Assembly: GCA_021772915.1 (NCBI GenBank)
Contig: JAJFLB010000026.1
Coordinates: forward strand, 62,001 to 126,000
DNA from: Gammaproteobacteria bacterium
Lineage (GTDB): Bacteria > Pseudomonadota > Gammaproteobacteria > Xanthomonadales > SZUA-36
DNA: 64,000 bases
Direction of reading: 5' to 3'
A program made the translations under genes and the position numbers. The notes under the pieces were generated by a model. The model saw only the letters and a list, made by a program, of their open reading frames with translations, did not search any database and was not told the origin of the DNA. Positions 25,812 to 35,041 of this stretch are shown here, piece by piece (positions within the stretch are counted from its first letter, which is position 1; the number at the start of each line of letters is the position of its first letter).

Positions 25812-27296
25812 TTACACCGGTAGTGTCACGATGATCTGAAGCCCACCCAGGCGGCCGGGCCGGGCCGTGATGATGCCGCCGTGCGCCGTCGCAATATTTT
25901 TACAAATGGCCAGGCCCAAGCCACTTCCACCCGAATTTCGGTTGCGGCTTACTTCCGGCCTGTAGAGACGTTCGAACAGTCTTTCGCATTCGTCTGCACT
26001 CACACCCGGGGTCGTGTCATTGATTTCGAGTGTTACCAGCGCCTTGACGCGTTCCAGGGTGATCGAGATTCCGCCGCCGGCGTCAGTGTAGCGAATGGCG
26101 TTTTCCAGCAGGTTACGCAGGAGTTGTCGCAGCCGCTGTTCGTCACCACTGATGATGCTTGTCGAGGTGGTAGCTTTAAAACCCAGTTCCAGATTCTTTT
26201 GCAGGGCCTGTTTTTTAAAAACGCCCACCTCTGACTCAACCAGTTCATTCAGATCAACAGCTTGCATCTTATAGGCCAACGCACCGGAATCAGTGAGCGC
26301 CAGGCTGTGCAAATCGGCCACCAGAATATTCAGGTGACCGACTTCTTCACGGACCGAGGCCAGTTGTTCCTCATTCATGGGCCGTACGCCGTCGGCCATG
26401 GCCTCCAGTTCGCCCGAGATGATGGCCAACGGGGTACGCAACTCGTGGGCAATATCCGCGGTCCAACGGCGCCGGGCCGACTCATGTTCGGTCAGGGCAG
26501 TCGCCAGTGTGTTCACGTCCTTACCCAGGCCGGCAATTTCATCATCACCGTGGGTCGTGACCCTGGTCTGATATTCCCCTTTCGCCAGTGATTTGATACC
26601 GCCTGCCACCGCTGAGACCGGACGGCTGAGATGTCTGGCCATCAGCCACGCGAGTATCGCAGCCAGGACGATGCCAATACCGAAGCTTGCTAGCAGGCCG
26701 TTACGCTGACGCCGGATAAAATCTGCCTCTTCCGGGGTGTTTAAGCCGCGGTTGCTTACCAATCCCAACCACCCTACAACAGTGCCAGAGACTTCAATGG
26801 GAAGCAGACCATCCCGGTCCGCATCGGGGGGCATGTGTCCAATAAGCGGGCTAAAGTTGGCTTCCAACAGGAAAACACGCCTCGGCAGCGGCTCTTCACC
26901 GGACCTCTGGCCACCGGGACCCGGCCGTCTGAGTGGAGCTGGCCCACGTGCCCGTTGGGATGGAGCTGGTCCACGTGCCCGTTGGGATGGAGTTGGCCCA
27001 CGCGCGGGTGGTCGCCGCGGTGGGCGGGTATTTTCGGGAGAGGCAGGCAGGATCGTGTCAATCATCCGGTGAAATCTTCTGGGGTCGCGTGCCAGGGCGT
27101 CCCAGCTACCATTTGATTCGTACCAGGTTATCAAGGAGGGCACCAGCGCCTCCACGCGGGATTGTTCTTGCTGCTGTAAAAAATCCTCAAATCCCCGACC
27201 GATACCCATACGCGTTAGCAGAATGATGAGTACCAATACCATCGCAGTACTGGCAAACAGCGCGAGCAGCAACTTATGTAAGAGTCGAAGTTTCAT
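25812..27296 (-). CDS. BaeS-type membrane sensor histidine kinase
   Basis: 494 residues from the ATG at 27296, chosen because the signal-anchor (KLLLALFASTAMVLVLIILL) starts at once and GGAAAA precedes it. Order: membrane helix, periplasmic sensor of about 150 residues, second helix (SFGIGIVLAAILAWLMA), HAMP, the H-box ADIAHELRTPLA with the phosphorylated His, the N-box LRNLLENAIRYTD, and GSGLGLAICKN. The sensor domain contains an Arg/Pro-rich low-complexity stretch made by a 27 bp DNA repeat. The D-box is NDTTPGVS, slightly altered from DxGxG. Confidence 0.88.
   Translation of the reverse strand: MKLRLLHKLLLALFASTAMVLVLIILLTRMGIGRGFEDFLQQQEQSRVEALVPSLITWYESNGSWDALARDPRRFHRMIDTILPASPENTRPPRRPPARGPTPSQRARGPAPSQRARGPAPLRRPGPGGQRSGEEPLPRRVFLLEANFSPLIGHMPPDADRDGLLPIEVSGTVVGWLGLVSNRGLNTPEEADFIRRQRNGLLASFGIGIVLAAILAWLMARHLSRPVSAVAGGIKSLAKGEYQTRVTTHGDDEIAGLGKDVNTLATALTEHESARRRWTADIAHELRTPLAIISGELEAMADGVRPMNEEQLASVREEVGHLNILVADLHSLALTDSGALAYKMQAVDLNELVESEVGVFKKQALQKNLELGFKATTSTSIISGDEQRLRQLLRNLLENAIRYTDAGGGISITLERVKALVTLEINDTTPGVSADECERLFERLYRPEVSRNRNSGGSGLGLAICKNIATAHGGIITARPGRLGGLQIIVTLPV
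26935..27006. repeat. 27 bp tandem repeat, about 2.6 copies, inside the sensor kinase gene
   Basis: Units at 26935-26961 and 26962-26988 differ at one base, and a partial third copy runs to about 27006. Each full unit encodes nine residues (ARGPTPSQR, ARGPAPSQR, ARGPAPLRR). Because the unit is a multiple of three, slippage would lengthen or shorten the periplasmic linker without breaking the frame. Confidence 0.8.
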
Positions 27297-27378
27297 GTGG
27301 TTTTCCGCTACGGTCCTATCCTGCACCAACAAGGTGGCCGTGGGCAATACTGCAATGCAATCTCCATACTTTCTTCAA

Positions 27379-27394
27379 TTTTTCTCCTAACTGG
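27379..27394 (+). promoter_or_regulatory. BaeR-box-like operator upstream of the Spy/CpxP-like gene
   Basis: TTTTTCTCCTAACTGG lies in the divergent gap between the kinase and the Spy-like gene, about 64 bp before the latter's ATG. The first nine bases equal the start of the E. coli BaeR box as I recall it (TTTTTCTCC), and the rest agrees if one base is deleted. This fits autoregulation or activation of spy by this two-component system. Confidence 0.45.
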
Positions 27395-27457
27395 AAGTTC
27401 ATAGTGCAATCTGCCGGTTCTCGAAAATCCGGTGGCACAAAACAGGAGAATACGATC

Positions 27458-27838
27458 ATGTATCGAACACTACTTACAATGGCGCTGATCAGTATGGTGT
27501 GTGGCACCGTCAGTGCAAAGTCCCATGGGTCTCACAGACCCATGCCGGGTCATAACCCGGCGACGCGATTAATTGAAGAACTCAATCTTTCACCGGAGCA
27601 GTCTGTAGAGGTGGAAGCCATCTTTGCTACGGCGCGGGAGCAACACGATGCTTCCAATAAACTGCAACGAGAAGAGCACTGCGCGATCAGGGCAGCGGTT
27701 GATGCGCAGTTAATGGAAGTCTTTACCACTTCACAACAGACCCAGTTTGAGGAACTCAAGCAGCATCGTGGGCGGCACCGGCCGGGCTCTCCAGGACGGG
27801 GAAAGGGTCGCCGTGGCCCACCACCTGGAGACTGCTGA
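27458..27838 (+). CDS. Spy/CpxP-like periplasmic chaperone/stress protein
   Basis: 126 residues from the ATG at 27458, set by AGGAG nine bases upstream. A cleavable signal peptide (LLTMALISMVCGTVSA) is followed by a helical domain with two LTxxQ-like motifs (LNLSPEQSVEVEAIF and VFTTSQQTQFEEL). The tail is basic and Gly/Pro-rich (GRHRPGSPGRGKGRRG). Members bind unfolded periplasmic proteins or inhibit the cognate sensor. Its divergence from a BaeSR-like system is the classic arrangement. Confidence 0.8.
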   Translation: MYRTLLTMALISMVCGTVSAKSHGSHRPMPGHNPATRLIEELNLSPEQSVEVEAIFATAREQHDASNKLQREEHCAIRAAVDAQLMEVFTTSQQTQFEELKQHRGRHRPGSPGRGKGRRGPPPGDC

Positions 27839-27893
27839 GACCCGGGCCGTGGTGGTTGTTGTTTTGGACGTACTGGAAGAGGAGAACGCAAAC

Positions 27894-29840
27894 GTGAATT
27901 ATCAAGTTAAAAACATCATATCTCTTGCCTTCACCATGGTCCTGCTACTGGTCACCAGCACGGCCGGTGCGGAAGGCCATTATCCAGAAGACGGATGGTG
28001 GTGGAACCCGGGGGCTTCAGGTCGTGGTTACTTTATAGAACGCCAGCAGGATGTCATGTTTGTAGCGGCGTTTGTCTACACCGAAAACGGGGCACCACAA
28101 TGGCTCAGTGCACAGGGTTCATTCGTCCCCGTCGATGATGTGGCCGGCCTGATCGGCAGCTACAGCGGTACGGTGTATTACAGCAGTGGCGGGCAGTGCA
28201 TCGGCTGTGCGTATACGACGCCGTTGACGGAAGAGTCAGCGCAAGGTCCGCTCACGATTAACTTTGCTGATAATCAAAATGGCAGCCTGGAGTGGTCCGG
28301 GGAAACCGTTCCCATCACGCGATTCAAGTGGTCCTGGTTTGACGCTGTCGACCAGCTTTCTGGTACCTGGTTATTGACCCAGGTTGACGGCATAAGCCCG
28401 TTAAGCCAGATCGTGAACATCACCGATGCCGGTGACTCCGGTTTCGCGCTGATCACAGACCGGTTTAATGACGCCGCGGTGGGCAGTGTGGAGTTGATGG
28501 GTGGGGACCTGGTGTTATCGCTCACAGACGCGAGTGAAGAAGTACTGCCTTTGATGATGCCCGAATCCAGGCGTTTTTACGCCGGTTTCAATGATGCCAA
28601 CACCCTGCAGGTCGTTGCGCTGCGTCTCGACGACATGCCGTTGGCAATCCTCGACAGCGGTACTACAGACGAGATCATGAGGTTCTCTATTGTAGATACC
28701 GGCCAGGTACTGTGCTACGACGAGCTGGGCATGGCGGCAACATGCCCCATCGTTGGTGAGCCCTTACACGGACAGGACGCCCAGTACGAAGGCAATAAGC
28801 CTGATTTCACCGACAACGGTGATGGAACCGTGTCTGACAATATTACCGGCCTGCTGTGGCAGCAAAGCCCCGATACCGACCTCGACGGCCACATTGATAC
28901 ATCCGATAAGCTGACCCATGTCCAATCCCAGACTTACTGTAGCAATCTGACATTGGCCGGGAATTCCGATTGGTGGCTTCCCGACATCAAGCAACTTTAC
29001 TCTCTGATAGATTTCAGTGGAATTGACATTGATGCCAGCCGAACTGATACGAACGGTCTGACGCCCTTTATTGATACGGCCTACTTCGATTTTGGATACG
29101 GTGATATCGGTGCCGGGGAACGCATTATTGACGCCCAGTACGCTTCAAGCACCCTGTATGTGTCCAATACGGCCAACGACGGTGGCGGTACGCTGTTTGG
29201 GGTCAACTTTGCCGATGGCCGCATCAAAGGCTATGGGCTCAGTCTGTCAGGCCAGGACAAGACCTTTTATGTCAGGTGTGTACGCGGCCGCGGCAACTAT
29301 GGCCAGAATGACTTTATTGCCAACGGCGACCTTACCCTCACCGACAAGGCCAGTGGTTTGATGTGGGCACAGGATGACAGTGTCGTCAGTCTTGACTGGC
29401 AGCAGGCCCTGGACTGGGTGGTGCAACAAAACGTCAGCAACTACCTGCGTTATAACGATTGGCGGCTGCCCAATGCCAAGGAATTACAAAGTATCGTGGA
29501 CTACACCCGGTCACCTGACACCACAAACTCCGCAGCCATAGATCCGTTATTCAATACCACGGACATTACCAACGAGGCAGGGTTGGCCGACTATGCCGCC
29601 TACTGGACCAGTACCACACATGTCAATAGCACAACATTCCCCGGTGCCGCCAGCGTGTACCTTAATTTTGGCCGGTCGATGGGTTATATGCGCAACTCAT
29701 GGGTAGATGTACACGGTGCAGGTGCACAACGCAGTGACCCGAAGACGGGTGATCCCGCCGATTACCCTACTGGTCGCGGTCCACAGGGCGATGCCATACG
29801 GATTTACAACCAGGTCAGACTTGTACGCGATGTCCGCTGA
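27894..29840 (+). CDS. Exported protein with two DUF1566 (Lcl C-terminal) modules
   Basis: 648 residues from the GTG at 27894, chosen for the strong GAGGAG just upstream and because a signal peptide follows (ISLAFTMVLLLVTSTAGA). The frame is open further upstream, but that overlaps the Spy-like gene and is not coding. Residues about 25-270 form a beta-rich unit starting with a GWWWNPGASGRGYFIERQ segment. The C-terminal half has two DUF1566 modules, each with a GLLWQQ or GLMWAQ box and a WWLPDIKQLYSLID or WRLPNAKELQSIVDY box. The function of DUF1566 is not established; proteins are often surface-associated. It lies 56 bp after the Spy-like gene, so it may share its envelope-stress regulation. 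Confidence 0.8.
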   Translation: MNYQVKNIISLAFTMVLLLVTSTAGAEGHYPEDGWWWNPGASGRGYFIERQQDVMFVAAFVYTENGAPQWLSAQGSFVPVDDVAGLIGSYSGTVYYSSGGQCIGCAYTTPLTEESAQGPLTINFADNQNGSLEWSGETVPITRFKWSWFDAVDQLSGTWLLTQVDGISPLSQIVNITDAGDSGFALITDRFNDAAVGSVELMGGDLVLSLTDASEEVLPLMMPESRRFYAGFNDANTLQVVALRLDDMPLAILDSGTTDEIMRFSIVDTGQVLCYDELGMAATCPIVGEPLHGQDAQYEGNKPDFTDNGDGTVSDNITGLLWQQSPDTDLDGHIDTSDKLTHVQSQTYCSNLTLAGNSDWWLPDIKQLYSLIDFSGIDIDASRTDTNGLTPFIDTAYFDFGYGDIGAGERIIDAQYASSTLYVSNTANDGGGTLFGVNFADGRIKGYGLSLSGQDKTFYVRCVRGRGNYGQNDFIANGDLTLTDKASGLMWAQDDSVVSLDWQQALDWVVQQNVSNYLRYNDWRLPNAKELQSIVDYTRSPDTTNSAAIDPLFNTTDITNEAGLADYAAYWTSTTHVNSTTFPGAASVYLNFGRSMGYMRNSWVDVHGAGAQRSDPKTGDPADYPTGRGPQGDAIRIYNQVRLVRDVR

Positions 29841-29860
29841 AACAACCGCCGCGAATTGTC

Positions 29861-30070
29861 TTACTGCGTAAAGAAATCAAAGATAGAACCGAGAGTTGAA
29901 CTTTTGCCCTTGTAAAATTCACTGTAGCTACATTTATCACAGGTAACTGCCGTATACCTACTGGCCTGCACATCAAATATCTTTGACCAGAATCCGCCGG
30001 CTACTCGGATTTCTCCGGTATTAAACTCATTATGCCTACACTTCGGGCAGCTCCAATTTCTATGTCGCAT
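29861..30070 (-). CDS. Small zinc-ribbon protein (COG3478/DUF2082-like)
   Basis: 69 residues from the ATG at 30070, with GGGAGA six bases upstream. Two CxxC knuckles (CPKCRHNEF and CDKCSYSEFYKG) should bind one zinc ion. The spacing, FFDVQ-like core (IFDVQASRYTAVTC) and C-terminal IFDFFTQ match the short nucleic-acid-binding Zn-ribbon family. The biological role is unknown. It is convergent with the DUF1566 gene, 20 bp apart. Confidence 0.75.
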   Translation of the reverse strand: MRHRNWSCPKCRHNEFNTGEIRVAGGFWSKIFDVQASRYTAVTCDKCSYSEFYKGKSSTLGSIFDFFTQ

Positions 30071-30163
30071 TAGTATCTCCCGACTTAGTAACAACTAATT
30101 GTTTCAATAACGGCCTCTGAAAAACGAGTGGCAGAGTGGTGCTAATTCAGTATTGCAGATGAT

Positions 30164-32833
30164 TCAGTCCTTTGCCAACTGTCTCAGCACGAAGTTCAGA
30201 ATACCGCCGTGGCGGTAGTATTCCACTTCTTTAGGTGTATCCAAACGGCTTTTGGCCTGGAATTGCTTGCTGCTGCCGTCAGCGGCGGTCGCGGTTACTG
30301 TCACCTGGGTTGCAGAACCATCACCCAAACCCTCGATGGCATAGGTCTCTGTACCATCGAGCCCCAGACTGTCAGCACTTTCACCGGCAATGAAGTTTAA
30401 AGGCAATACACCCATTCCAATCAGGTTAGAACGGTGTATACGTTCAAAGCTGGTGGTGATGACTGCCTTTACTCCCAGCAACTGTGTACCCTTGGCCGCC
30501 CAGTCACGTGAAGAACCGGTACCGTATTCAGTTCCGGCAATGACGACCAGTGGTGTGTCCTGCTGTTGGTATTGCATGGAGGCATCAAAAATTGTCATCT
30601 GCTCACCACCCGGTTGGAAAGTGGTCCATCCACCCTCCGTACCCGGGGCCATCTGGTTGCGCAGGCGAACATTGGCGAAGGTGCCACGCATCATCACCTC
30701 GTGGTTACCACGACGAGATCCATACGAATTGAATTCTGCGCGGGGAACACCTTTTGACTTGAGATAATCACCCGCCGGCGAGTCTTCAGCAATCGCACCG
30801 GCCGGTGATATATGGTCGGTGGTGATGGAATCGCCCAGTCTCGCCAGGCAGCGTGCACCGATAATGTCCCTGACCGACGGTACTTCCATACTCATGCCGT
30901 CAAAATAAGGTGGGTTGCGGATATAGGTGGAGTCGTCCTGCCAGTCAAACTTCTCACCCACGGGTGAATCAACAGCCTGCCAACGCTCGTCACCTGTAAA
31001 CACGCTGCTGTAGCTTTGTTTGAACATTTCAGCGTCAACACTATTCGCAATGCATTGCTGGATTTCGTGGCTGCTGGGCCAAATATCCCGTAAATAAACC
31101 GGCTTGCCCTCATGATCATTGCCGAGTGATTCGCTGCTAATGTCAACGTTCAGGTTGCCGGCAATGGCATAGGCAACCACCAACGGTGGTGAAGCCAGGT
31201 AATTCATCTTGATATTGGCGTGGATACGACCTTCAAAATTTCGGTTACCGGAAAGTACTGAGCAGGCGACCAGGTCATGCTTGCGGATCGCATCGCCAAT
31301 CGGCTCGGGCAATGGACCGGAGTTACCAATGCAGGTCGTGCAGCCATAACCCACCACGTAAAAACCCATGGCTTCCAGATCGTCCATCAAGCCTGCTTTG
31401 TTCAAATAGTCGGTCACCACGCGGGAGCCTGGTCCAAGAGAGGTTTTGACCCACGGTTTGACTTTCAAGCCCCTGGCGGCTGCATTTCGGGCCAGCAATC
31501 CTGCCCCCAGCATGACGGCGGGGTTTGACGTGTTGGTGCAGGATGTAATGGCTGCGATCACCACAGCCCCGTCTTCCAGTTCGAATTGCTCGCCGTTGTA
31601 ATCCACTGCAGCGCTACCTGCGCCCACACGTCCTGACGTGAATACATCTTTGTCCCGCAGGTATGCCTGGCTGGCTTCGGTGAGCAAAATTCGATCCTGT
31701 GGACGCTTGGGTCCCGCCAAACTGGGCACCACCGTCGACATATCCAGTTCCAGCACATCCGAGTACTGCGCCTGCGGGGACTCGGCGCCGTGGAACATGC
31801 CTTGTGCGCGTGTGTAAGCCTCAACCAGTTCGACCTGTTCTTCTGATCGTCCCGACAGCCGTAAGTAATTAAGACTTTCCTCATCAATAGGGAAGATGCC
31901 ACAGGTAGCACCGTATTCCGGTGCCATGTTGGCAAGTGTCGCACGATCGGCCAACGGTAGTCTTGAGAGACCGGCACCGAAGAACTCCACAAACTTACCG
32001 ACCACACCCAACTTGCGCAGCATTTGCACCACGACCAATACCAGGTCGGTCGCGGTAGCACCTTCAGGCAGTTCGCCGGTCAGTTTGAAACCGACAACCT
32101 GGGGTATCAACATGGTAATGGCCTGTCCCAACATCGCGGCTTCGGCTTCAATGCCGCCCACCCCCCAACCCAGCACACCAATGCCGTTAATCATGGTGGT
32201 GTGGGAATCCGTGCCGACCACGGTATCCGGGTATGCCATCCGTTCACTATCGCTCTCGGTTCCAAAAATGACACGTGCCAAACGCTCGAGATTGACCTGG
32301 TGAACAATACCGGTGTTGGGTGGCACCACGTTGAAGTTGCTGAATGCGCTTTTACCCCACTTCAGGAAGCTGTAGCGCTCCTGGTTACGTCCAAATTCAA
32401 TTTCGTTGTTGATCGCCAGTGCATCTTCACTGCCATAATGGTCAACCTGTACGGAGTGGTCAATAACCAGTTCAGCGGGAGACAAAGGGTTGATCAGTTC
32501 CGGGTTGCCACCGAGACGTTGCATGGCATCACGCATGGCAGCCAGGTCTACAACGGCGGGCACACCTGTGAAATCCTGTAACACGACCCTTGAAGGGGTA
32601 AATGCAATTTCAGTTTCCGGTTTTGCCGTTGGGTCCCAGTTCATCAGCGCTTCTATATCGGCACGTGTAATATCGACGCCATCCTCATGTCGAAGCAGAT
32701 TTTCCAGTAGAATCTTCAAAGAAAACGGCAGCTTGGAGACATCCTTGGTCGCGCTTAAAGCGGGCAAACTGAAATAGTTGTAATCATGCCCATTTGCTGA
32801 AAGCGAACGACGGACCGAAAAAGAATCTTGCAT
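30164..32833 (-). CDS. acnA: Aconitate hydratase A
   Basis: 889 residues from the ATG at 32833, which has GAGGAG eight bases upstream. It is an AcnA/IRP1-type aconitase: the cluster cysteines lie in [10 protein letters not shown] and [10 protein letters not shown], with [18 protein letters not shown] and a C-terminal swivel domain containing [16 protein letters not shown]. It interconverts citrate and isocitrate in the TCA cycle via a [4Fe-4S] cluster. It lies 52 bp downstream of hflD, in the position where purB sits in many gammaproteobacteria. Confidence 0.97.
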   Translation of the reverse strand: MQDSFSVRRSLSANGHDYNYFSLPALSATKDVSKLPFSLKILLENLLRHEDGVDITRADIEALMNWDPTAKPETEIAFTPSRVVLQDFTGVPAVVDLAAMRDAMQRLGGNPELINPLSPAELVIDHSVQVDHYGSEDALAINNEIEFGRNQERYSFLKWGKSAFSNFNVVPPNTGIVHQVNLERLARVIFGTESDSERMAYPDTVVGTDSHTTMINGIGVLGWGVGGIEAEAAMLGQAITMLIPQVVGFKLTGELPEGATATDLVLVVVQMLRKLGVVGKFVEFFGAGLSRLPLADRATLANMAPEYGATCGIFPIDEESLNYLRLSGRSEEQVELVEAYTRAQGMFHGAESPQAQYSDVLELDMSTVVPSLAGPKRPQDRILLTEASQAYLRDKDVFTSGRVGAGSAAVDYNGEQFELEDGAVVIAAITSCTNTSNPAVMLGAGLLARNAAARGLKVKPWVKTSLGPGSRVVTDYLNKAGLMDDLEAMGFYVVGYGCTTCIGNSGPLPEPIGDAIRKHDLVACSVLSGNRNFEGRIHANIKMNYLASPPLVVAYAIAGNLNVDISSESLGNDHEGKPVYLRDIWPSSHEIQQCIANSVDAEMFKQSYSSVFTGDERWQAVDSPVGEKFDWQDDSTYIRNPPYFDGMSMEVPSVRDIIGARCLARLGDSITTDHISPAGAIAEDSPAGDYLKSKGVPRAEFNSYGSRRGNHEVMMRGTFANVRLRNQMAPGTEGGWTTFQPGGEQMTIFDASMQYQQQDTPLVVIAGTEYGTGSSRDWAAKGTQLLGVKAVITTSFERIHRSNLIGMGVLPLNFIAGESADSLGLDGTETYAIEGLGDGSATQVTVTATAADGSSKQFQAKSRLDTPKEVEYYRHGGILNFVLRQLAKD

Positions 32834-32884
32834 GTTAGTGCTCCTCAAATAGTCTAATTGCTGGTCAGCCCGTATCTGGCTGAC

Positions 32885-33490
32885 TCAGGGCAATAGTGTC
32901 AGTGCCTGTTCAAGCATTTTCTTTCGCCCAAACATCAAGCTAAAACGTCCACCACCGAGTTGTCGCCACAATACTGCTGAGCGCAAGCCGGCAAACAGAA
33001 GTGTTCGTATCCAATTAACAGTTCGTGGTACCTGCAGGTACTGCGGTCTTCCGTTCACCACAATGCGCGGCTTGATGGTGCTGATGGTCTTGCTGTACAG
33101 ACCGGCTATTTCCTCGGCCTGTTGATCGTATTTTTCATACGCTTCAAGTTCATCACCCAGACCCGCGATGGTCTGGAGTTTCTCGCCAATGTCTGATTGC
33201 ATCTCCGCCCGGTTGCGAAAACGAGTTTCCAATTGCATGATCGACACTGCGTAACCCAGACTTTCCATATAGCGGCGGTTCCCATCTAGTACGGAAATCA
33301 GTGTTTGCACACCCAGTCGCAGATCCTCACTGCCCCCATAAATGGTGTCAATTGAGTCCGCCTCAACTGCCAACAAACTGCGAAAACTGGCTTCCGCAGC
33401 GTAGCCGGACCAGGTGCCGTGGTTGGCGGCCTGTCTTACCAACTCGGTCGCTTGAAAAATACCGGCAAGTGCCATTGTACGGTCTTTCAT
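32885..33490 (-). CDS. hflD: High-frequency-lysogenization protein HflD (YcfC)
   Basis: 201 residues, mostly helical. [43 protein letters not shown] and [14 protein letters not shown] match the family throughout. In E. coli HflD associates with the inner membrane and binds phage lambda CII; its general role is unclear. It overlaps mnmA by four bases (ATGA), the conserved mnmA-hflD pairing. Confidence 0.93.
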   Translation of the reverse strand: MKDRTMALAGIFQATELVRQAANHGTWSGYAAEASFRSLLAVEADSIDTIYGGSEDLRLGVQTLISVLDGNRRYMESLGYAVSIMQLETRFRNRAEMQSDIGEKLQTIAGLGDELEAYEKYDQQAEEIAGLYSKTISTIKPRIVVNGRPQYLQVPRTVNWIRTLLFAGLRSAVLWRQLGGGRFSLMFGRKKMLEQALTLLP

Positions 33491-34602
33491 ACCAATCCCT
33501 TCATCGGTGGTGTGTTCATGGATTCAATCACGCCTCCACCCAGGCATACATCGCCATCGTACAGGACAACCGACTGACCGGGTGTCACCGCCCACAGCGG
33601 CAGATTGAACTTGAGCCGCATGGACTCATCATCAATATCCTCAATTGTCACTGGCTGGTCCTGTTGACGATATCTTACCTTGGCAGTCAGCTTGTCAATC
33701 CTGTCTGGTGCAGCACCTGATACCCAGGCCAGTTGGTTCGCTTCCAGTTCAGTTGACAACAACCAGGGATGCTCGTGGCCTTGTCCGACATACAGTATAT
33801 TGTTCTCCATGTCCTTGTGCAGTACATACCACGGCGCTTCTGGAAACTCTTTGACCCCACCAATACCCAGACCCTGTCGCTGACCCAGGGTATGAAACAT
33901 CAAACCCTGATGTTCGCCAAGAACCTTCCCATCCTGGGTTTTAATATCACCAGGCACGGGCGGTATGTACCTACTCAGGAAGGCCGTGAAGTTACGTTCG
34001 CCGATAAAACAGATACCCGTGCTGTCCTTCTTGTCATGGACGGTGAAATTGGCCCTGTCGGCCAACTCTCTCACCGCAGGCTTTCTTAGTTCACCTACCG
34101 GAAACAGCGTTTTCGCGAGTTGTTGGTATCCGACCGCATACAGGAAGTAGCTTTGGTCCTTATTGTGGTCTGTTCCCCGCAAAAGACGGTGCTTGCCGTC
34201 TTTGCAATCGCTACGCACATAATGACCCGTGGCAATGGTCTCCGCACCCAGATCTTCGGCGTGCTCAAGAAAAGTCTTAAACTTGATTTCGCGGTTACAC
34301 AATATGTCAGGATTGGGGGTGCGTCCTGACCGATATTCACTAAGAAATTCTTCAAATACCCTGTCCCAGTATTCAAAGGAAAAATTGCGCTGGTGCAAGG
34401 TGATACCCAACGAGTCTGCTATATTGCCGGCGTCTTCAGCATCCTGTTCAGCCGCGCATTTGCCAAAACGGTCATCCTCTTCCCAGTTTTTCATGAACAT
34501 AGCGTCAATATCCAGACCTTGTCGCTGAAGCAGTAGTGCGGAGACTGAAGAATCTACTCCGCCAGACAAGGCCACCATGATTTTGCCACTCGGTTTACTC
34601 AT
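33487..34602 (-). CDS. mnmA: tRNA-specific 2-thiouridylase MnmA
   Basis: 371 residues. The PP-loop LSGGVDSSV adenylates the wobble uridine. The two catalytic cysteines are in [11 protein letters not shown] and [11 protein letters not shown]. It produces s2U34 in tRNA Lys, Glu and Gln using sulfur relayed from IscS/Tus. It is divergent from clpS with 66 bp between them; a TAGAAT hexamer near 34656 on the plus strand may serve clpS. Confidence 0.97.
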   Translation of the reverse strand: MSKPSGKIMVALSGGVDSSVSALLLQRQGLDIDAMFMKNWEEDDRFGKCAAEQDAEDAGNIADSLGITLHQRNFSFEYWDRVFEEFLSEYRSGRTPNPDILCNREIKFKTFLEHAEDLGAETIATGHYVRSDCKDGKHRLLRGTDHNKDQSYFLYAVGYQQLAKTLFPVGELRKPAVRELADRANFTVHDKKDSTGICFIGERNFTAFLSRYIPPVPGDIKTQDGKVLGEHQGLMFHTLGQRQGLGIGGVKEFPEAPWYVLHKDMENNILYVGQGHEHPWLLSTELEANQLAWVSGAAPDRIDKLTAKVRYRQQDQPVTIEDIDDESMRLKFNLPLWAVTPGQSVVLYDGDVCLGGGVIESMNTPPMKGLV

Positions 34603-34668
34603 ACGGGTTAGATGGGGCCAAAGTTTTTAAGGTCAATTATTTGTGCACATTTGTACTAGAATACGCCT

Positions 34669-34989
34669 ATGGGTAATGAACTTGAATCACATCACAGTCG
34701 CGATCTGGCACTGGAAGAGGCCCGTCCAGAGGTCAAGCCGCCACCGATGTATAAGGTCGTGCTGCTGAATGACGACTTTACCCCCATGGATTTTGTCGTT
34801 GACGTCCTGCAGAGCTTTTTCGGACTCGGTCACGATCGGGCAACACAAGTCATGCTGCATGTGCATACACGCGGTAAGGGCGTGTGTGGCGTATTCACCT
34901 ATGAAATTGCGGAAACCAAGACAGTTCAGGTTAATGAATACTCACGCCAAAACGAACACCCGCTTAAGTGTGCAATTGAGAAAGCCTGA
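34669..34989 (+). CDS. clpS: ClpAP adaptor protein ClpS
   Basis: 106 residues with [36 protein letters not shown] and the closing [10 protein letters not shown]. The NDD/TPM loop and the His in HVHTRG form the N-degron pocket. ClpS delivers N-end-rule substrates to ClpA, whose gene begins 52 bp downstream. Confidence 0.97.
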   Translation: MGNELESHHSRDLALEEARPEVKPPPMYKVVLLNDDFTPMDFVVDVLQSFFGLGHDRATQVMLHVHTRGKGVCGVFTYEIAETKTVQVNEYSRQNEHPLKCAIEKA

Positions 34990-35041
34990 ACCTGGCGGGC
35001 AGCGGCCTGTCAGAACCATTAGCTAAACCACGGAATGTCGC

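Noticed and set aside
27747-27893. Upstream extension of the DUF1566 protein
   Set aside because: It overlaps the Spy-like gene in another frame and would hide the clear signal peptide that starts at 27894.
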